NCBI RefSeq assembly: GCF_000016285.1
Contig: NC_011989.1
Coordinates: 1,057,001-1,121,000, forward strand
DNA from: Allorhizobium ampelinum S4
GTDB taxonomy: Bacteria; Pseudomonadota; Alphaproteobacteria; Rhizobiales; Rhizobiaceae
Direction: 5' to 3'
DNA: 64,000 bases
The notes below the pieces were generated by a model. It saw only the letters and a program-made list of their open reading frames with translations, was not told the DNA's origin and searched no databases. A program made the position numbers and the translations under genes. Each line of letters opens with the position of its first letter. Position 1 is the stretch's first letter. This document shows positions 16,649 through 25,856 of this stretch, piece after piece.

Positions 16649-17014
16649 TCATAATTTGTTAACTAAGTCCTTCTTGCCGTTGCCAATACCGTTGCTCATT
16701 TCATCGAGTACGGTCGCCTGGGCCAGAGGGTATCCGACATGCCGCGCAGCTTTTGCCAGCAGATGGGCAGAGACCGGCGCTGTCAGTACAAAGAAGAAAA
16801 ACCCGCAAAAGGCCCGTGCAAAAACCGACAAATCTGCGGAATTGACGCCAATTGCCAGTAACAGCAGGCCCGATCCCACCGTTCCGGCCTTGGAGGCTGC
16901 ATGCATGCGGGTGAACAGGTCCGGCAAGCGGTTAAGACCGATTGCAGCAATCACCGCAAAAAAAGAACCGCCCAGAATCAATACAGATGTTAAAATCGCA
17001 GCCGCCATTTCCAT
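16649..17014 (-). CDS. mrpG: monovalent cation/proton antiporter subunit G
   Basis: This is a 121-residue membrane protein with three hydrophobic segments. The LGGSFFAVIAAIGLNRLPDLFTRMHAASKA stretch is the hallmark of MrpG/MnhG/PhaG (NRLPDxxTRxHAxxKAxTxG). It is the last gene of the seven-gene operon, and its ATG overlaps the subunit F stop codon by one base. It is a structural part of the complex that exchanges Na+ or K+ for protons across the inner membrane. Confidence 0.92.
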   Translation of the reverse strand: MEMAAAILTSVLILGGSFFAVIAAIGLNRLPDLFTRMHAASKAGTVGSGLLLLAIGVNSADLSVFARAFCGFFFFVLTAPVSAHLLAKAARHVGYPLAQATVLDEMSNGIGNGKKDLVNKL

Positions 17015-17442
17015 TAATCTGTTTCCTTTTGGGACATGTGCTTATTTGTACCACTCCGCTTGCGCCTGCGCTCCATTCGAGACTTTTCCACAGCTAATTG
17101 TTCGGCTGCCGCCCGAATTGCCGGCTCGGTTTCCGGTGTTTCGCCAATCACGCCCCGCACAAGGATGAATCGCGCAAAGGCAATGGTTGTCAGAAACCCG
17201 ACCAGGCCGAGTGAAATAGCGATATCCATGTAGAGCACATAGCCCGACTTGATCGCGAAGACGGCAATAAAGCCGATGACGATGCCGACCAGCATGTCCA
17301 GCGCGATCACCCGGTCGGGCAGGGTCGGGCCACGCATCACCCGGTAGACGGTCAGGAGAAAGGCGATGGCCAGCAACAGCAGCCCGCCATTGCAGGCATG
17401 GTGGACGAGGAGTTGCGCGGCTGTCATGTCTGAAGGTGTCAT
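17014..17442 (-). CDS. mrpF: monovalent cation/proton antiporter subunit F
   Basis: This encodes 142 residues from ATG 17442, which overlaps the subunit E stop as ATGA. The upstream in-frame extension lies within subunit E. Three hydrophobic segments carry the MrpF pattern: [19 protein letters not shown], then YLDIA-like [21 protein letters not shown]. The C-terminal 45 residues are charged and Arg/Lys-rich, longer than in many homologues. Part of the Mrp complex. Confidence 0.9.
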   Translation of the reverse strand: MTPSDMTAAQLLVHHACNGGLLLLAIAFLLTVYRVMRGPTLPDRVIALDMLVGIVIGFIAVFAIKSGYVLYMDIAISLGLVGFLTTIAFARFILVRGVIGETPETEPAIRAAAEQLAVEKSRMERRRKRSGTNKHMSQKETD

Positions 17443-17912
17443 TGGAACGCCTCGCGGATCTTGCGCTCGAATCCCTCGGCAATGTCGCGCCGGGCCGCAT
17501 CCGGATCGCTGCAATCGAGCGCATGGACATAGAGGATCTTTCGGTCCTCAGATACATCCACCGACAGGGTGCCGGGCGTCAGCGTGATGAGATTGGCCAG
17601 CAGGGTGATTTCGAAATCGCGCTCGACGCTGAGCGGAAAGGCAAAAATGCCGGGCTTGATATCGAGCCCTGGCGAAAGCACCATGATCGTTACCTTCCAG
17701 GCGGATTTGGCCAGTTCGCTGAGAAACAGCAGCAGCAGGGACAGGATGCGCCACGTTCTGTTGAGATAGGAGACGCCACCGATCTGCTCCCGCAGCAACC
17801 CGACCACCGCCAGCGACAGCACGAAGCCAAACAGAAGATTATGCAGGCTGGCGCTGCCGGTGACCGCCACCCAGATGATGGCCATCAGCAGGTTGAGGAT
17901 CAACAGCCTCAT
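17439..17912 (-). CDS. mrpE: monovalent cation/proton antiporter subunit E
   Basis: This is a 157-residue protein with two N-terminal hydrophobic segments and a cytosolic domain. Signature sequences are [17 protein letters not shown] and the [24 protein letters not shown] segment, conserved in MrpE/MnhE/PhaE. It overlaps subunit D by ATGA and subunit F by ATGA, indicating tight translational coupling. Confidence 0.92.
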   Translation of the reverse strand: MRLLILNLLMAIIWVAVTGSASLHNLLFGFVLSLAVVGLLREQIGGVSYLNRTWRILSLLLLFLSELAKSAWKVTIMVLSPGLDIKPGIFAFPLSVERDFEITLLANLITLTPGTLSVDVSEDRKILYVHALDCSDPDAARRDIAEGFERKIREAFQ

Positions 17913-19513
17913 GGGCGCGCCTCCGTGGGAAAGACCGAGGTGATATAGGCCGATGGATCGACAAGCCCGACTGCGGCGTCCTGCGAGAGTGCAATCAGCT
18001 TTTCAGGAAACAGCCCGAACCAGACGATGAAACCGGCCAGCAGCACGATCGGGGCAAGGGCTGAGAGCGTTGGCGCGGTAAGGATCTCTGGTCCGGCCTG
18101 GTTGGTGTTCCCCTCTGATTCGCCCTTGGCTGGCTGGGTGCGCCAGAAGGCCAGCAGGAAGACCCGGGCCAGCGCAATCGTGGTCAGGAAGCCGGACAAC
18201 AGGATTGCGCCAGCCATCCACCAGGCGCCGATATCCAGTGCCGCCTTCAGCAGCATGACCTTTGGCCAGAATCCGGAAAACGGCGGCAGGCCACTTGCAG
18301 CGAAAAACAGCGCCAGCGCCAGAAAGGAAAAGCCCGGTGCTGCTTTATAGAGACCGGACATGTCTTGTAATGCAAAACTACCAGTCATCCGCCCGGCCTG
18401 GCCTACCACCAGATACAACGCCGCCATCAGCATGATTGAGTGCATGGCATAGAAGATCGTTGCGCTGATGCCCTGTACGGCGCCAATGGCGATACCGGCC
18501 AGCATGATGCCGATGCCGGAAATGACGATAAAGCCCATCAGCCGGCGGATGTCAGACTGGCCGAGGGCACCTACGGCACCCAGAATCATGGTGGCGGCGG
18601 CAATCACCCCCAGCACCAGGCTCAGCGCCTCGCGCTCAATCGGAAACAGCATCACCACGACCCGCAGCAGGCTGTAAATGCCGACCTTGGTCAGCAGGGC
18701 GGCAAACAGCGCCGACACCACGATGCGTGGCGTGTGATAGGAGGCAGGCAACCAGAAATTCAGCGGAAAGGCAGCGGCTTTCATGGCAAAGGCCAGGGCA
18801 AACAGCGTGGTCAGCGTCATCAGCGGGGCGGTATCGCGCAAACCATCGGCCTTGCGGGCGATATCGGCCATGTTGAGCGTGCCGAAACTGGCATAGAGAA
18901 AACCGATGGTGATCAGAAACAGCGTGGTGGCGATCAGGTTGAGCACCGCATATTTCAGTGCCCCGTCGATCTGTTCGCGCTCGGAGCCGAGGATCAGCAT
19001 GCCGAAAGACGAGATCAGCAGCACTTCGAACCAGACATAGAGGTTGAAGATATCGCCTGTCAGAAAGGCGCCGGACACCCCGGCCATCAGCACCAGAAGA
19101 AACGGATAGAAACCATAGCGGCGACCGGAGGTATTGACATCCGTCAGTCCATAGACGCCGCAGGCCAAGGCGACGATGGCAGACGCCAGGGCAAACAGCG
19201 CCCCGACGATATCGACAGTGAAGGCAATGCCGAAGGGCGGCATCCAGCGGCCCATCATCACCGTCAGCGGGCCATTCTGCACCACCTGAACCAGCAGTGC
19301 CAGATCGATCAGTACCAGCAGCACCAGGGTGGGAAGGGCAATCATCGGCTGAAGGCGGGTGCGATCACGCAGCATCAAGGCCACGGCCCCACCGGCGAGA
19401 CACAGGGCCACCGGCAGGATCGGCAGCCACTGCGCAGGCGTGGTCGGCGCCTGCACATAAGCGGCGGCCAGGGCGGCATTTAGAGCCTCGGCATTGGTGG
19501 TTGAAACGGCCAT
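17909..19513 (-). CDS. mrpD: monovalent cation/proton antiporter subunit D
   Basis: This encodes 534 residues with about 14 transmembrane helices. It belongs to the NuoL/M/N-like proton-translocating family: GDIFNLYVWFEVLLISSFGM with the essential Glu in the fifth helix, the KAAAFPLNFWLPASYHTPRI segment with the conserved Lys, and LTKVGIYSLLRVVVMLF. This is a main ion-translocating subunit of the Mrp complex. A 50-base gap separates it from subunit C, the only non-overlapping junction in the operon. Confidence 0.93.
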   Translation of the reverse strand: MAVSTTNAEALNAALAAAYVQAPTTPAQWLPILPVALCLAGGAVALMLRDRTRLQPMIALPTLVLLVLIDLALLVQVVQNGPLTVMMGRWMPPFGIAFTVDIVGALFALASAIVALACGVYGLTDVNTSGRRYGFYPFLLVLMAGVSGAFLTGDIFNLYVWFEVLLISSFGMLILGSEREQIDGALKYAVLNLIATTLFLITIGFLYASFGTLNMADIARKADGLRDTAPLMTLTTLFALAFAMKAAAFPLNFWLPASYHTPRIVVSALFAALLTKVGIYSLLRVVVMLFPIEREALSLVLGVIAAATMILGAVGALGQSDIRRLMGFIVISGIGIMLAGIAIGAVQGISATIFYAMHSIMLMAALYLVVGQAGRMTGSFALQDMSGLYKAAPGFSFLALALFFAASGLPPFSGFWPKVMLLKAALDIGAWWMAGAILLSGFLTTIALARVFLLAFWRTQPAKGESEGNTNQAGPEILTAPTLSALAPIVLLAGFIVWFGLFPEKLIALSQDAAVGLVDPSAYITSVFPTEARP

Positions 19514-19563
19514 GCGGTTGTTTTGGTCTTTCGGTTTAAAGCATTGGTGTTGCTGGGAAATCC

Positions 19564-19941
19564 TCAGTACTCAAGCGGCGGCAAGGGCGGATTTGTCGGT
19601 TCGGCCAACCGCATGTCGTCGGTATCGTCGGTATCGAGGTCCTGGTAGGCGCGGTAGGACAGCACCAGCAGGAAGGCGAAGAACGAGAAGGAAATCACGA
19701 TGGCCGTCAGGATCAATGCCTGCGGTAGCGGATTGGCGGCGGCCATGCTCAGGACCTCCTCACCCTTCATCATGATTGGCGGCACTTCGCGGGTCAGGCG
19801 TCCGGCGGTAAACAGGCCGAGATTGACGGCATTGCCGAGCAATACGATGCCGAGCAGCACCCGCACGATATGGCGTGACATGATCAGGTAAAAGGCGGTC
19901 GTGGCAAACAGGCCGACCAGCAGGGAAAAAATTGCTTCCAT
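19564..19941 (-). CDS. mrpC: monovalent cation/proton antiporter subunit C
   Basis: This is a 125-residue NuoK-like subunit with three transmembrane segments: IFSLLVGLFATTAFYLIMSR, IVRVLLGIVLLGNAVNLGLF and LPQALILTAIVISFSFFAFL. The GNAVNL and DPLPQALILTAIVI-like motifs are typical of MrpC. The C-terminal tail (DLDTDDTDDMRLAEPTNPP) is unusually acidic. It starts within the subunit B stop region. Confidence 0.92.
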   Translation of the reverse strand: MEAIFSLLVGLFATTAFYLIMSRHIVRVLLGIVLLGNAVNLGLFTAGRLTREVPPIMMKGEEVLSMAAANPLPQALILTAIVISFSFFAFLLVLSYRAYQDLDTDDTDDMRLAEPTNPPLPPLEY

Positions 19942-20360
19942 CAGTCATTCTCCCTTTCGCCCAGCGCCAGCGCAATCGAGGTGATCGCCCCGACCACCAC
20001 CAGATAGACGCCTATATCGAAGCTGGTGACGGTGGCGACCGGCACATCGACGCCGAAGATATGCGGGGTGATCCACAGCCCGGTCATGAACGGCACACCG
20101 ACAAAGGCCGAGACAAAGCCGGACAGGCAGGCCATCAGCAGGCCGAAGCCCGCCACCGACAGCGGATGGACATAAAGGGCGCGGCGCACGGCCTGCACGC
20201 CGAAGGCCATGGCGTAGATGGCAAAGCCGGAGGCGGCAATCAACCCGCCGATAAAGCCGCCGCCCGGCTCGTTATGACCGCGCAGCAATACGAAAACCGA
20301 AAACAGCAGCATCAGCGCAGTAACGACGGGAGCAACGGTGCGAAAGATCAAGCTGTTCAT
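19941..20360 (-). CDS. mrpB: monovalent cation/proton antiporter subunit B
   Basis: This 139-residue protein has four hydrophobic segments. The characteristic motif [30 protein letters not shown] is the MnhB/MrpB signature, and [24 protein letters not shown] follows. It overlaps subunit A by ATGA and subunit C by one base. Confidence 0.92.
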   Translation of the reverse strand: MNSLIFRTVAPVVTALMLLFSVFVLLRGHNEPGGGFIGGLIAASGFAIYAMAFGVQAVRRALYVHPLSVAGFGLLMACLSGFVSAFVGVPFMTGLWITPHIFGVDVPVATVTSFDIGVYLVVVGAITSIALALGEREND

Positions 20361-22735
20361 GAGCGCTCTCCCACCTCATGGCTTTCATGCCCCACCCCGG
20401 ACGGCGAAGCCGTTGGCTTGGGCGCGCGCAGCCGGATCAGCGCCAGAATGGCAAGCCCGGTGATCATCACCACGGCAATTTCGCCCATGGTATCGACGCC
20501 GCGGAAGTCGACGATGATAACGTTCACCACATTGGCCCCATGGGCGATGACCTTGGAATAGCTGTTGAAGAATTCCGTCAGGGTCGGGTCGAAGGGGATT
20601 TGCGTCACCTTCAGCAGCATCAGCGTCAGGCCGGTCCCGGCGGCAAGCGCCACCGTGCCGTCCAGCAGGATCTGGGGTAGGGGCCGATGATCGGCGGGAT
20701 GCAGTTTCAGCCGCGTCATCACCAGCGCCAGGATCACCACCGAAAGCGTCTCGATCATGAACTGAGTAAAGGACAGGTCCGGCGCGCCAAACAGCAGGAA
20801 GATCACCGAGATCGCAAAGCCCTGGATGCCGAGCGCGACGATGGCATCCAGCCGGTTGGCAGCCCGCAATACGCCGTAAAGACCGGCCACCGCGATCAGC
20901 AGGAAAGCAGCTTCATGCAACTCGATCCGCTCCGGCAGCACCGGCCAGGACGGCGCCTCGCCAAACAGCATCATCGGCACCAGGAAAGCTGCGGCAATGG
21001 CGATCAGCGTCACCGTGACATAGACATCCAGCCGCCCGCCATGCAGCACATTGGTGATGCGGAAGCAGAGCCGCACCAATCCGGCCATCAGGTGGTCGAA
21101 GCCCTGATCGGGGCCGGGACCGAGCGTCTCCAACAGGCTCGCCACCAGATTGCGCAGCCTGTCGAGCAGCATGAACAGCACCAGGCCGATGGCGATGGTC
21201 AAAAGCGACAGGGCAAGCGGCACGCCGATATGCGGGATAAGGCCGATGGAGACCGTCACCGTTCTGCCGGTGACAGCGCTAACCATTGGCGATGAAATCG
21301 CCTGGTGAAACAGTCCGGAAAACACCGCAGCCCCCAGTCCGGTCAAGGCCAGCCCCAACGGCCCCAGCCACAGCAAAGCGGGGCCGTCATGGGCGGGTTT
21401 CTGGCTGGTCGCCACGCGCCCCAGAAACGGTTTGAAGGCCAGCGCCAACCCGACGACCATCATCAGCGCATTGCCGATCACGGCGATGGCGGTAAACAGC
21501 AGGGCGCGAAGATTGCCCCCTGCCAGCGCCTCATAGATTTCTTCCTTGGCGAGAAAGCCGAACAGCGGCGGCAGTCCGGCCATGGACAGCCCGGCCAGCA
21601 GCGCTGTGGCAAAAGTAATAGGCATGGCCCGCGCCAACCCGCCAAGTCTGGTCAGGTCGCGGCTGCCCGCTTCGTGGTCGAGAACACCGGCCACCATGAA
21701 CAGCGCGCCTTTAAATAGCGAATGGGCGACCAGATAAAGCACGGCTGCCGACAGCGCGTGCGGTGAGCCGAAGCCGGTCAGCATCACCATCAACCCGAGC
21801 GAGGCGACTGTGGTATAGGCCAGCATCAGCTTCAGATCGGTCTGGCGCACGGCGACGACGGAACCGACGATCAGCGTGACGCCGCCAAAAAACGGCAGCA
21901 ATATTTCCCAGGCCGGTGTGGAGCCCAGCACCGGCTGCAAGCGCATCAGCAGGTAGACCCCGGCTTTGACCATGGTGGCCGAGTGCAGATAGGCCGAGAC
22001 GGGTGTCGGCGCTTCCATGGCGTTGGGCAGCCAGACATGGAAGGGAAATTGCGCCGATTTGGTAAACGCCCCACCCAGAACCAGCAGCAGGATCGCCAGG
22101 TAGAAGGGGCTGGCGGTGACCATATTGTTGCTATGCATCAGCATCGACAATTGCGTGACGCCCGACACGTTCCACAGCAGGATCAAACCGGCCAGCAGCA
22201 AAAGGCCGCCGCCGCCGGTGATCACCAGCGCTTGCAGCGCGGCACGGCGCGCAGCCGGGCGTTCATGGTTGAAACCGATCAGCAGGAAGGAGGTGATTGA
22301 GGTCAGTTCCCAATAGATGAACAGCATCAGGAAACTGTCTGACATCACCACGCCCAGCATGGCGCCCATGAACAACAGCAGGAAGGACAGAAACCGGCCC
22401 TGCTGCGGATGACCCTTCATATAGCCGCCGGCATAGAGCACGATCAGCGTGCCGATGCCGGTAATCAGCAGCGCGAAAGTGAGGGACAATCCGTCGAGAA
22501 ACCAGGAAAAGCTGACATTGTAGCTCGGCACCCAGGCATAGCCGCCCGTCACTTCCTCGCCATTGGCGATTTCCGGCAGGAAGCCGAGGAAATGCACGAA
22601 GGATAATAGCGGCAGAAGCGCCAGAACCCAGGCCGCCCGGCTTCCAAGCCGCCGTACCAGCCAGGGCGCCAGACAGGCACCCAGAAATGGCAGGACCAAA
22701 GCCAGCAGCGTCATACCGGCGGCATCAGCGATCAT
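20357..22735 (-). CDS. mrpA: monovalent cation/proton antiporter subunit A
   Basis: This encodes 792 residues from ATG 22735, supported by AGGAGA upstream; the frame runs to 22873 but the extension is basic and non-conserved. The N-terminal two-thirds is a NuoL-like channel: [20 protein letters not shown] with the key Glu, [20 protein letters not shown], and [17 protein letters not shown] with the key Lys. The C-terminal third is the MrpA/MbhD-like domain that pairs with MrpB. The Mrp complex expels Na+ (or K+ in the rhizobial Pha system) using the proton gradient and supports growth at high pH or salt. It is the first gene of an operon A-G transcribed leftward. Confidence 0.94.
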   Translation of the reverse strand: MIADAAGMTLLALVLPFLGACLAPWLVRRLGSRAAWVLALLPLLSFVHFLGFLPEIANGEEVTGGYAWVPSYNVSFSWFLDGLSLTFALLITGIGTLIVLYAGGYMKGHPQQGRFLSFLLLFMGAMLGVVMSDSFLMLFIYWELTSITSFLLIGFNHERPAARRAALQALVITGGGGLLLLAGLILLWNVSGVTQLSMLMHSNNMVTASPFYLAILLLVLGGAFTKSAQFPFHVWLPNAMEAPTPVSAYLHSATMVKAGVYLLMRLQPVLGSTPAWEILLPFFGGVTLIVGSVVAVRQTDLKLMLAYTTVASLGLMVMLTGFGSPHALSAAVLYLVAHSLFKGALFMVAGVLDHEAGSRDLTRLGGLARAMPITFATALLAGLSMAGLPPLFGFLAKEEIYEALAGGNLRALLFTAIAVIGNALMMVVGLALAFKPFLGRVATSQKPAHDGPALLWLGPLGLALTGLGAAVFSGLFHQAISSPMVSAVTGRTVTVSIGLIPHIGVPLALSLLTIAIGLVLFMLLDRLRNLVASLLETLGPGPDQGFDHLMAGLVRLCFRITNVLHGGRLDVYVTVTLIAIAAAFLVPMMLFGEAPSWPVLPERIELHEAAFLLIAVAGLYGVLRAANRLDAIVALGIQGFAISVIFLLFGAPDLSFTQFMIETLSVVILALVMTRLKLHPADHRPLPQILLDGTVALAAGTGLTLMLLKVTQIPFDPTLTEFFNSYSKVIAHGANVVNVIIVDFRGVDTMGEIAVVMITGLAILALIRLRAPKPTASPSGVGHESHEVGERS

Positions 22736-23160
22736 CTTGTCTCCTGTTGTCTGCGACCGACGAGCAGCCTCCCGGTTTGTGCGGCGCTGATTCTGTCCTG
22801 ATTTGGCCCGTTTCTGCCTGATTTGGCGGTTGCCTGGCGAATATAAGGATTTCAACCGGAACGACCACCCCAAATCGGCGTCGTCAGTCTTCTACCCGAT
22901 CTGGAAGGTGCTCACGCATTCATGGCGTGAGGACCTTGCAAAACGTTCCCATTCAATTGAGGCTCGAGATATTCACAAATACGACAGGATGAACCATCGT
23001 TGGAAAAGCTGGCGACACGTACTGTGGTTTGGCTCGCCCTTGTCTGATTGTCGCCTGTCTGATCGTCGCCTGTCTGACTTGGTCGTCCGACTTGCAGCAC
23101 CGGGACAAAACACTATCTATAGGGTCAACTCCGAACAGGATAGCGAAACGAGGAGGTCTC
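22736..23160. other. intergenic region with a 15-bp tandem repeat
   Basis: 425 bases between the divergent mrpA and msrB genes. From 23041 to 23079 a 15-base unit (TGTCTGATTGTCGCC) is repeated twice with one change and then partly a third time. No gene is supported. The region should hold both promoters; I see no clear -35/-10 pair. Confidence 0.6.
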
Positions 23161-23586
23161 ATGAGCGAGGACAGCATCGACAGCCGTGAAAAGCCCGCAG
23201 CAGCGCGCAGCGAGGCCGAGTGGCGTGAACAATTGACGCCGGACCAATATCGGATCCTGCGCGAACACGGCACGGAGCGGGCCTTTACCGGTCCTTACTG
23301 GGATAATTTCGAGCCGGGCCTTTACCGCTGCGCCGGGTGCGACACGCCGCTATTTTACTCCGATACCAAATTCGATGCAGGTTGCGGCTGGCCGAGCTAT
23401 TTCGAGCCAGTCAAGCCTGACGCCGTCACCGAACATCGCGATACGGCTTATGGCATGGTGCGCACCGAAATCCGCTGCGCCACTTGCGGTGGTCACCTTG
23501 GCCATGTGTTTCCCGATGGTCCCAAGCCGACCGGCCTGCGCTATTGCATCAATGGTCATTCCATGGTGTTCGAGCAAAAGCCCTGA
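23161..23586 (+). CDS. msrB: peptide methionine-R-sulfoxide reductase
   Basis: This encodes 141 residues from ATG 23161, with GAGGAGG 5 bases upstream. It is an MsrB enzyme: zinc ligands Cys57/Cys60 and Cys106/Cys109 (CAGC, CATC), the [13 protein letters not shown] motif, [11 protein letters not shown] and the catalytic Cys129 in RYCINGHS. Cys75 in DAGCGW is the likely resolving residue. It reduces methionine-R-sulfoxide in proteins, using thioredoxin as the usual partner. It appears to stand alone. Confidence 0.95.
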   Translation: MSEDSIDSREKPAAARSEAEWREQLTPDQYRILREHGTERAFTGPYWDNFEPGLYRCAGCDTPLFYSDTKFDAGCGWPSYFEPVKPDAVTEHRDTAYGMVRTEIRCATCGGHLGHVFPDGPKPTGLRYCINGHSMVFEQKP

Positions 23587-23908
23587 GACAATTCGTTGCG
23601 AGATGAATGTCATGTCGCATAAGCGCATTGCGTTCGAGCAAAAGCGCCTATGCAAGATACCGATGTTTGATCGTGCCGCGTATCAACAGTATGCGCGGCA
23701 CGTGTGCATATTGGACTTGTTTCCATAAAATCCCCCTGAATTAGCTGGGGCAAACTCACAGTGGCGTGGAAAATAATCCTGAATGTTCCTGTGGGTTTCA
23801 ATAAAAATACCAATTAAAACAATCAATCGAATTTTTGGAGTGTGAAAGAACGTTCACAGTGATTGCAGATGTTGATATGAATAAAATCCTATCAAGGGAG
23901 ACGTTATC
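23587..23908. other. intergenic region with a 9-bp hairpin
   Basis: 322 bases. CGTGCCGCG (23672-23680) and CGCGGCACG (23694-23702) form a perfect stem with a 13-base loop but no T-run. A 14-base direct repeat of the msrB 3' end (GTTCGAGCAAAAGC) occurs at 23568 and again at 23632. Otherwise nothing recognised; the right side is AT-rich and precedes the DnaA-like gene. Confidence 0.45.
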
Positions 23909-24274
23909 ATGTCAGCAATGCCGCTTGAACATCCTGTCCCGGTCAAAGCCTCCAGCCGGGTTCTGTGCCATTCCGTTGCCAGGGTTACGGAGGAAATATT
24001 TGTGGTTTTTCAGAGCCCGGGTCTCATAAATGCCGGGCGCCGCCGTCAGCGCTGCCATATCCGCCAGATCGCCATGTATCTCTGCCATGTGGTGCTGAGC
24101 CTGCCACAGCAGGAAATCGCCCGCGCTTTCGGCTATGACCGAAGCACGGTATCCCATGCCTGCCATGTCATTGAGGATCGGCGCGAAAATGCCGCCCTCG
24201 ACCAGTTTCTCGGCGTTTTGGAACGGGTCGTCGCGGTGCTGTCGACGGTGGCCAAGGATGGGCGCGATGCGTAA
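23909..24274 (+). CDS. small protein with a DnaA C-terminal (domain IV) HTH
   Basis: This is a 121-residue protein whose C-terminal part, CHIRQIAMYLCHVVLSLPQQ, then EIARAFGYDRSTVSHACHVI and EDRRE, matches the DnaA domain IV helix-turn-helix and signature that recognises DnaA boxes. The AAA+ ATPase domain is absent, so it cannot initiate replication by itself. Such short proteins occur in rhizobia beside DUF6456 genes. It may compete for DnaA boxes or act as a transcription factor. The downstream gene overlaps it by 8 bases. Confidence 0.82.
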   Translation: MSAMPLEHPVPVKASSRVLCHSVARVTEEIFVVFQSPGLINAGRRRQRCHIRQIAMYLCHVVLSLPQQEIARAFGYDRSTVSHACHVIEDRRENAALDQFLGVLERVVAVLSTVAKDGRDA

Positions 24275-25109
24275 GCCCACAGCTCATTCGCCGCAAAATC
24301 CGGCATCCGCCATCAAGCCGCTGCTGCGGCTGTTGCGGCTGGCAAGCCGCGGTGTGTTGTTGGAGCCAGCCGGTCCCGGCGAAACCGCGCTGCTGCGGCC
24401 CCAGGATGGCGTACTGCTGGGCCGCGTACCCGATGCGCTGTTGCACAAGGCGCTGGCGGATGGTCTGGTTCGGCGCAAAGGCAATGCGCTCGCCGCGACC
24501 GGCGAGGCGGAAAGCTTCCTCAAACGAGCCATGGCCGAGCGTGAAGACGAGATCTTTGCAGGCCAGCATGGGGAGAGGGCGACCGAGACCCTGGTGGAGT
24601 CGGATGGCAGCCGCTCCACCGTCCGGCGCAATCTTGATGACCAGCCTTTTTCGACGGTGGCCCGGCTGCGGGACCGGACTGGCAAGCCCTATCTGCCACC
24701 GGAAGCGGTTGCCGCCGGGGAGCGGCTGGCAGCGGATTTCGAGCGCGGTCATTTACAGCCACGCATCACCGCATCCTTTGAGCCGCGCCTGGCGCAAAAG
24801 CACAAAGGCGCCCGGCCATCCGGGCCGGATCTGACCGACAGCGCGCTTGCCGCACGGCTGCGGGTCGGTGAGGCACTGACGGCTTTAGGGCCGGAGTTGT
24901 CAGGCGTCGCTCTTGATATCTGCTGTTTTGCCAAGGGTCTTGAAGCCGTAGAGCGAGAGCGCCAATGGCCGGCCCGCTCGGCCAAACTGATGTTGCGGAC
25001 AGCACTTCTGGCGCTGGCCCGTCACTATACACCACCACCGGCAAGGACAGCGTCCGGCCTTCGCCATTGGGGGCAAAGCGATTATCGTCCGCCTATCTCA
25101 AGGCCTTAA
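24267..25109 (+). CDS. DUF6456 domain protein
   Basis: This encodes 280 residues from ATG 24267, overlapping the DnaA-like gene; CCAAGG lies upstream. The N-terminal part is variable. The C-terminal 140 residues carry the DUF6456 pattern: AGERLAADFERGHLQPRITA, SALAARLRVGEALTALGPEL, LDICCFAKGLEAVERERQWP and SAKLMLRTALLALARHY. Overlap and conserved pairing with the DnaA-domain protein suggest a joint role, possibly DNA-linked regulation. The function of the family is unknown. The stop codon sits in the loop of a 10-bp hairpin (25093-25122). Confidence 0.8.
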   Translation: MRKPTAHSPQNPASAIKPLLRLLRLASRGVLLEPAGPGETALLRPQDGVLLGRVPDALLHKALADGLVRRKGNALAATGEAESFLKRAMAEREDEIFAGQHGERATETLVESDGSRSTVRRNLDDQPFSTVARLRDRTGKPYLPPEAVAAGERLAADFERGHLQPRITASFEPRLAQKHKGARPSGPDLTDSALAARLRVGEALTALGPELSGVALDICCFAKGLEAVERERQWPARSAKLMLRTALLALARHYTPPPARTASGLRHWGQSDYRPPISRP

Positions 25110-25122
25110 ACACTTGAGATAG
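25093..25122. repeat. 10-bp hairpin at the DUF6456 stop (repeat family 1, copy B, partial)
   Basis: CTATCTCAAG (25093-25102) pairs perfectly with CTTGAGATAG (25113-25122); the TAA stop is in the loop. The same ATCTCAAG...TTGAGAT stem recurs at 35029-35055 and 49107-49135. CAGGATGCCTCAACATC follows, resembling the second half of the family. Confidence 0.55.
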
Positions 25123-25164
25123 CCGGAATTTGTTCAAAGCCAGGATGCCTCAACATCTCCATGG

Positions 25165-25214
25165 CTTATCAAGCGGCTCCGCCACCGGGCTTATTAAGCG
25201 GCTCCGCCGCCGGG
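25165..25214. repeat. 25-bp tandem duplication spanning the Ser-rich gene stop
   Basis: Two adjacent 25-base copies (25165-25189 and 25190-25214) differ at two positions. Each encodes PGGGAA plus a stop on the minus strand, so the gene end and its stop codon have been duplicated. Only the right copy is in use. Confidence 0.7.
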
Positions 25215-25856
25215 CAGATCGAGTTGATTGATGAACTGATCAGCGAAGTAGCTGAGGTTGCCATCATAGTTCTTCAACTGGGCCAGCAGGTCTTCATCCG
25301 ACATGTCGGTATCGCTGTCATCGCTGCTGTCGGTGGATGACGATGCGGTGGCGCTATCGGTGTCCTCTGTCGAGGAGGTCGACGACGTGGAGGTCTGCGT
25401 CGAGCTAGCGCCCGTCGAAGCGCCGGCGGACGGCACTGCGAACACCTGCGACAGGAGATCGTCTTCAACAGTGGCGGCATCCGTGCCCGATGCGCTGGCT
25501 GTGGTCGATTGCGACTCAGTGCTTGTCGATGTCGATGAACCGGCGGTGACCTCTTCGTCTTTTTCCTCGTCCGAGCTGGTGCTGCTGGCAGCTGTTGCCG
25601 AGGTCAGCTGGGACAGCCAAGCCTCGAACGACGCGGACGGATCGGTCGACACGCTGCCGCTTGTGTCGCTCTCATCCGTCTCCTCGGTGCTATCGCTACC
25701 GAAGAGCGCGTTGAGCAGTGTATCATCGCTACTGCTGCCGCTGCTGCTGCCGCCCGACAGAGAATCGAACAGACCACCGCTGCCGCTGCTGGATTTTTGC
25801 TTTGATGAACTCGATGTATAGGTAGATTGCGATGCATTGCTGCTAGAAACTTGCAT
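25194..25856 (-). CDS. Ser/Thr-rich acidic low-complexity protein
   Basis: This encodes 220 residues from ATG 25856 with AGAGAGG 4 bases upstream. More than a third of the residues are Ser, interleaved with Thr, Asp and Glu, so the chain is strongly acidic and probably disordered. Short hydrophobic islands recur: TLLNALFG, FEAWLSQLT, DDLLSQVFAV, EDLLAQLKNY and YFADQFINQLDL, each often preceded by acidic residues. There is no Sec signal and no Cys. The C-terminal NQLDLPGGGAA could be a type I secretion tail, but this is speculation. It may be a secreted or surface-associated protein; the family is not recognised. Confidence 0.7.
   Translation of the reverse strand: MQVSSSNASQSTYTSSSSKQKSSSGSGGLFDSLSGGSSSGSSSDDTLLNALFGSDSTEETDESDTSGSVSTDPSASFEAWLSQLTSATAASSTSSDEEKDEEVTAGSSTSTSTESQSTTASASGTDAATVEDDLLSQVFAVPSAGASTGASSTQTSTSSTSSTEDTDSATASSSTDSSDDSDTDMSDEDLLAQLKNYDGNLSYFADQFINQLDLPGGGAA

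Noticed and set aside
18440..19483. Long plus-strand frame within the Mrp operon
   Set aside because: Complement of mrpD; His/Gln/Arg-rich composition typical of an antisense shadow.
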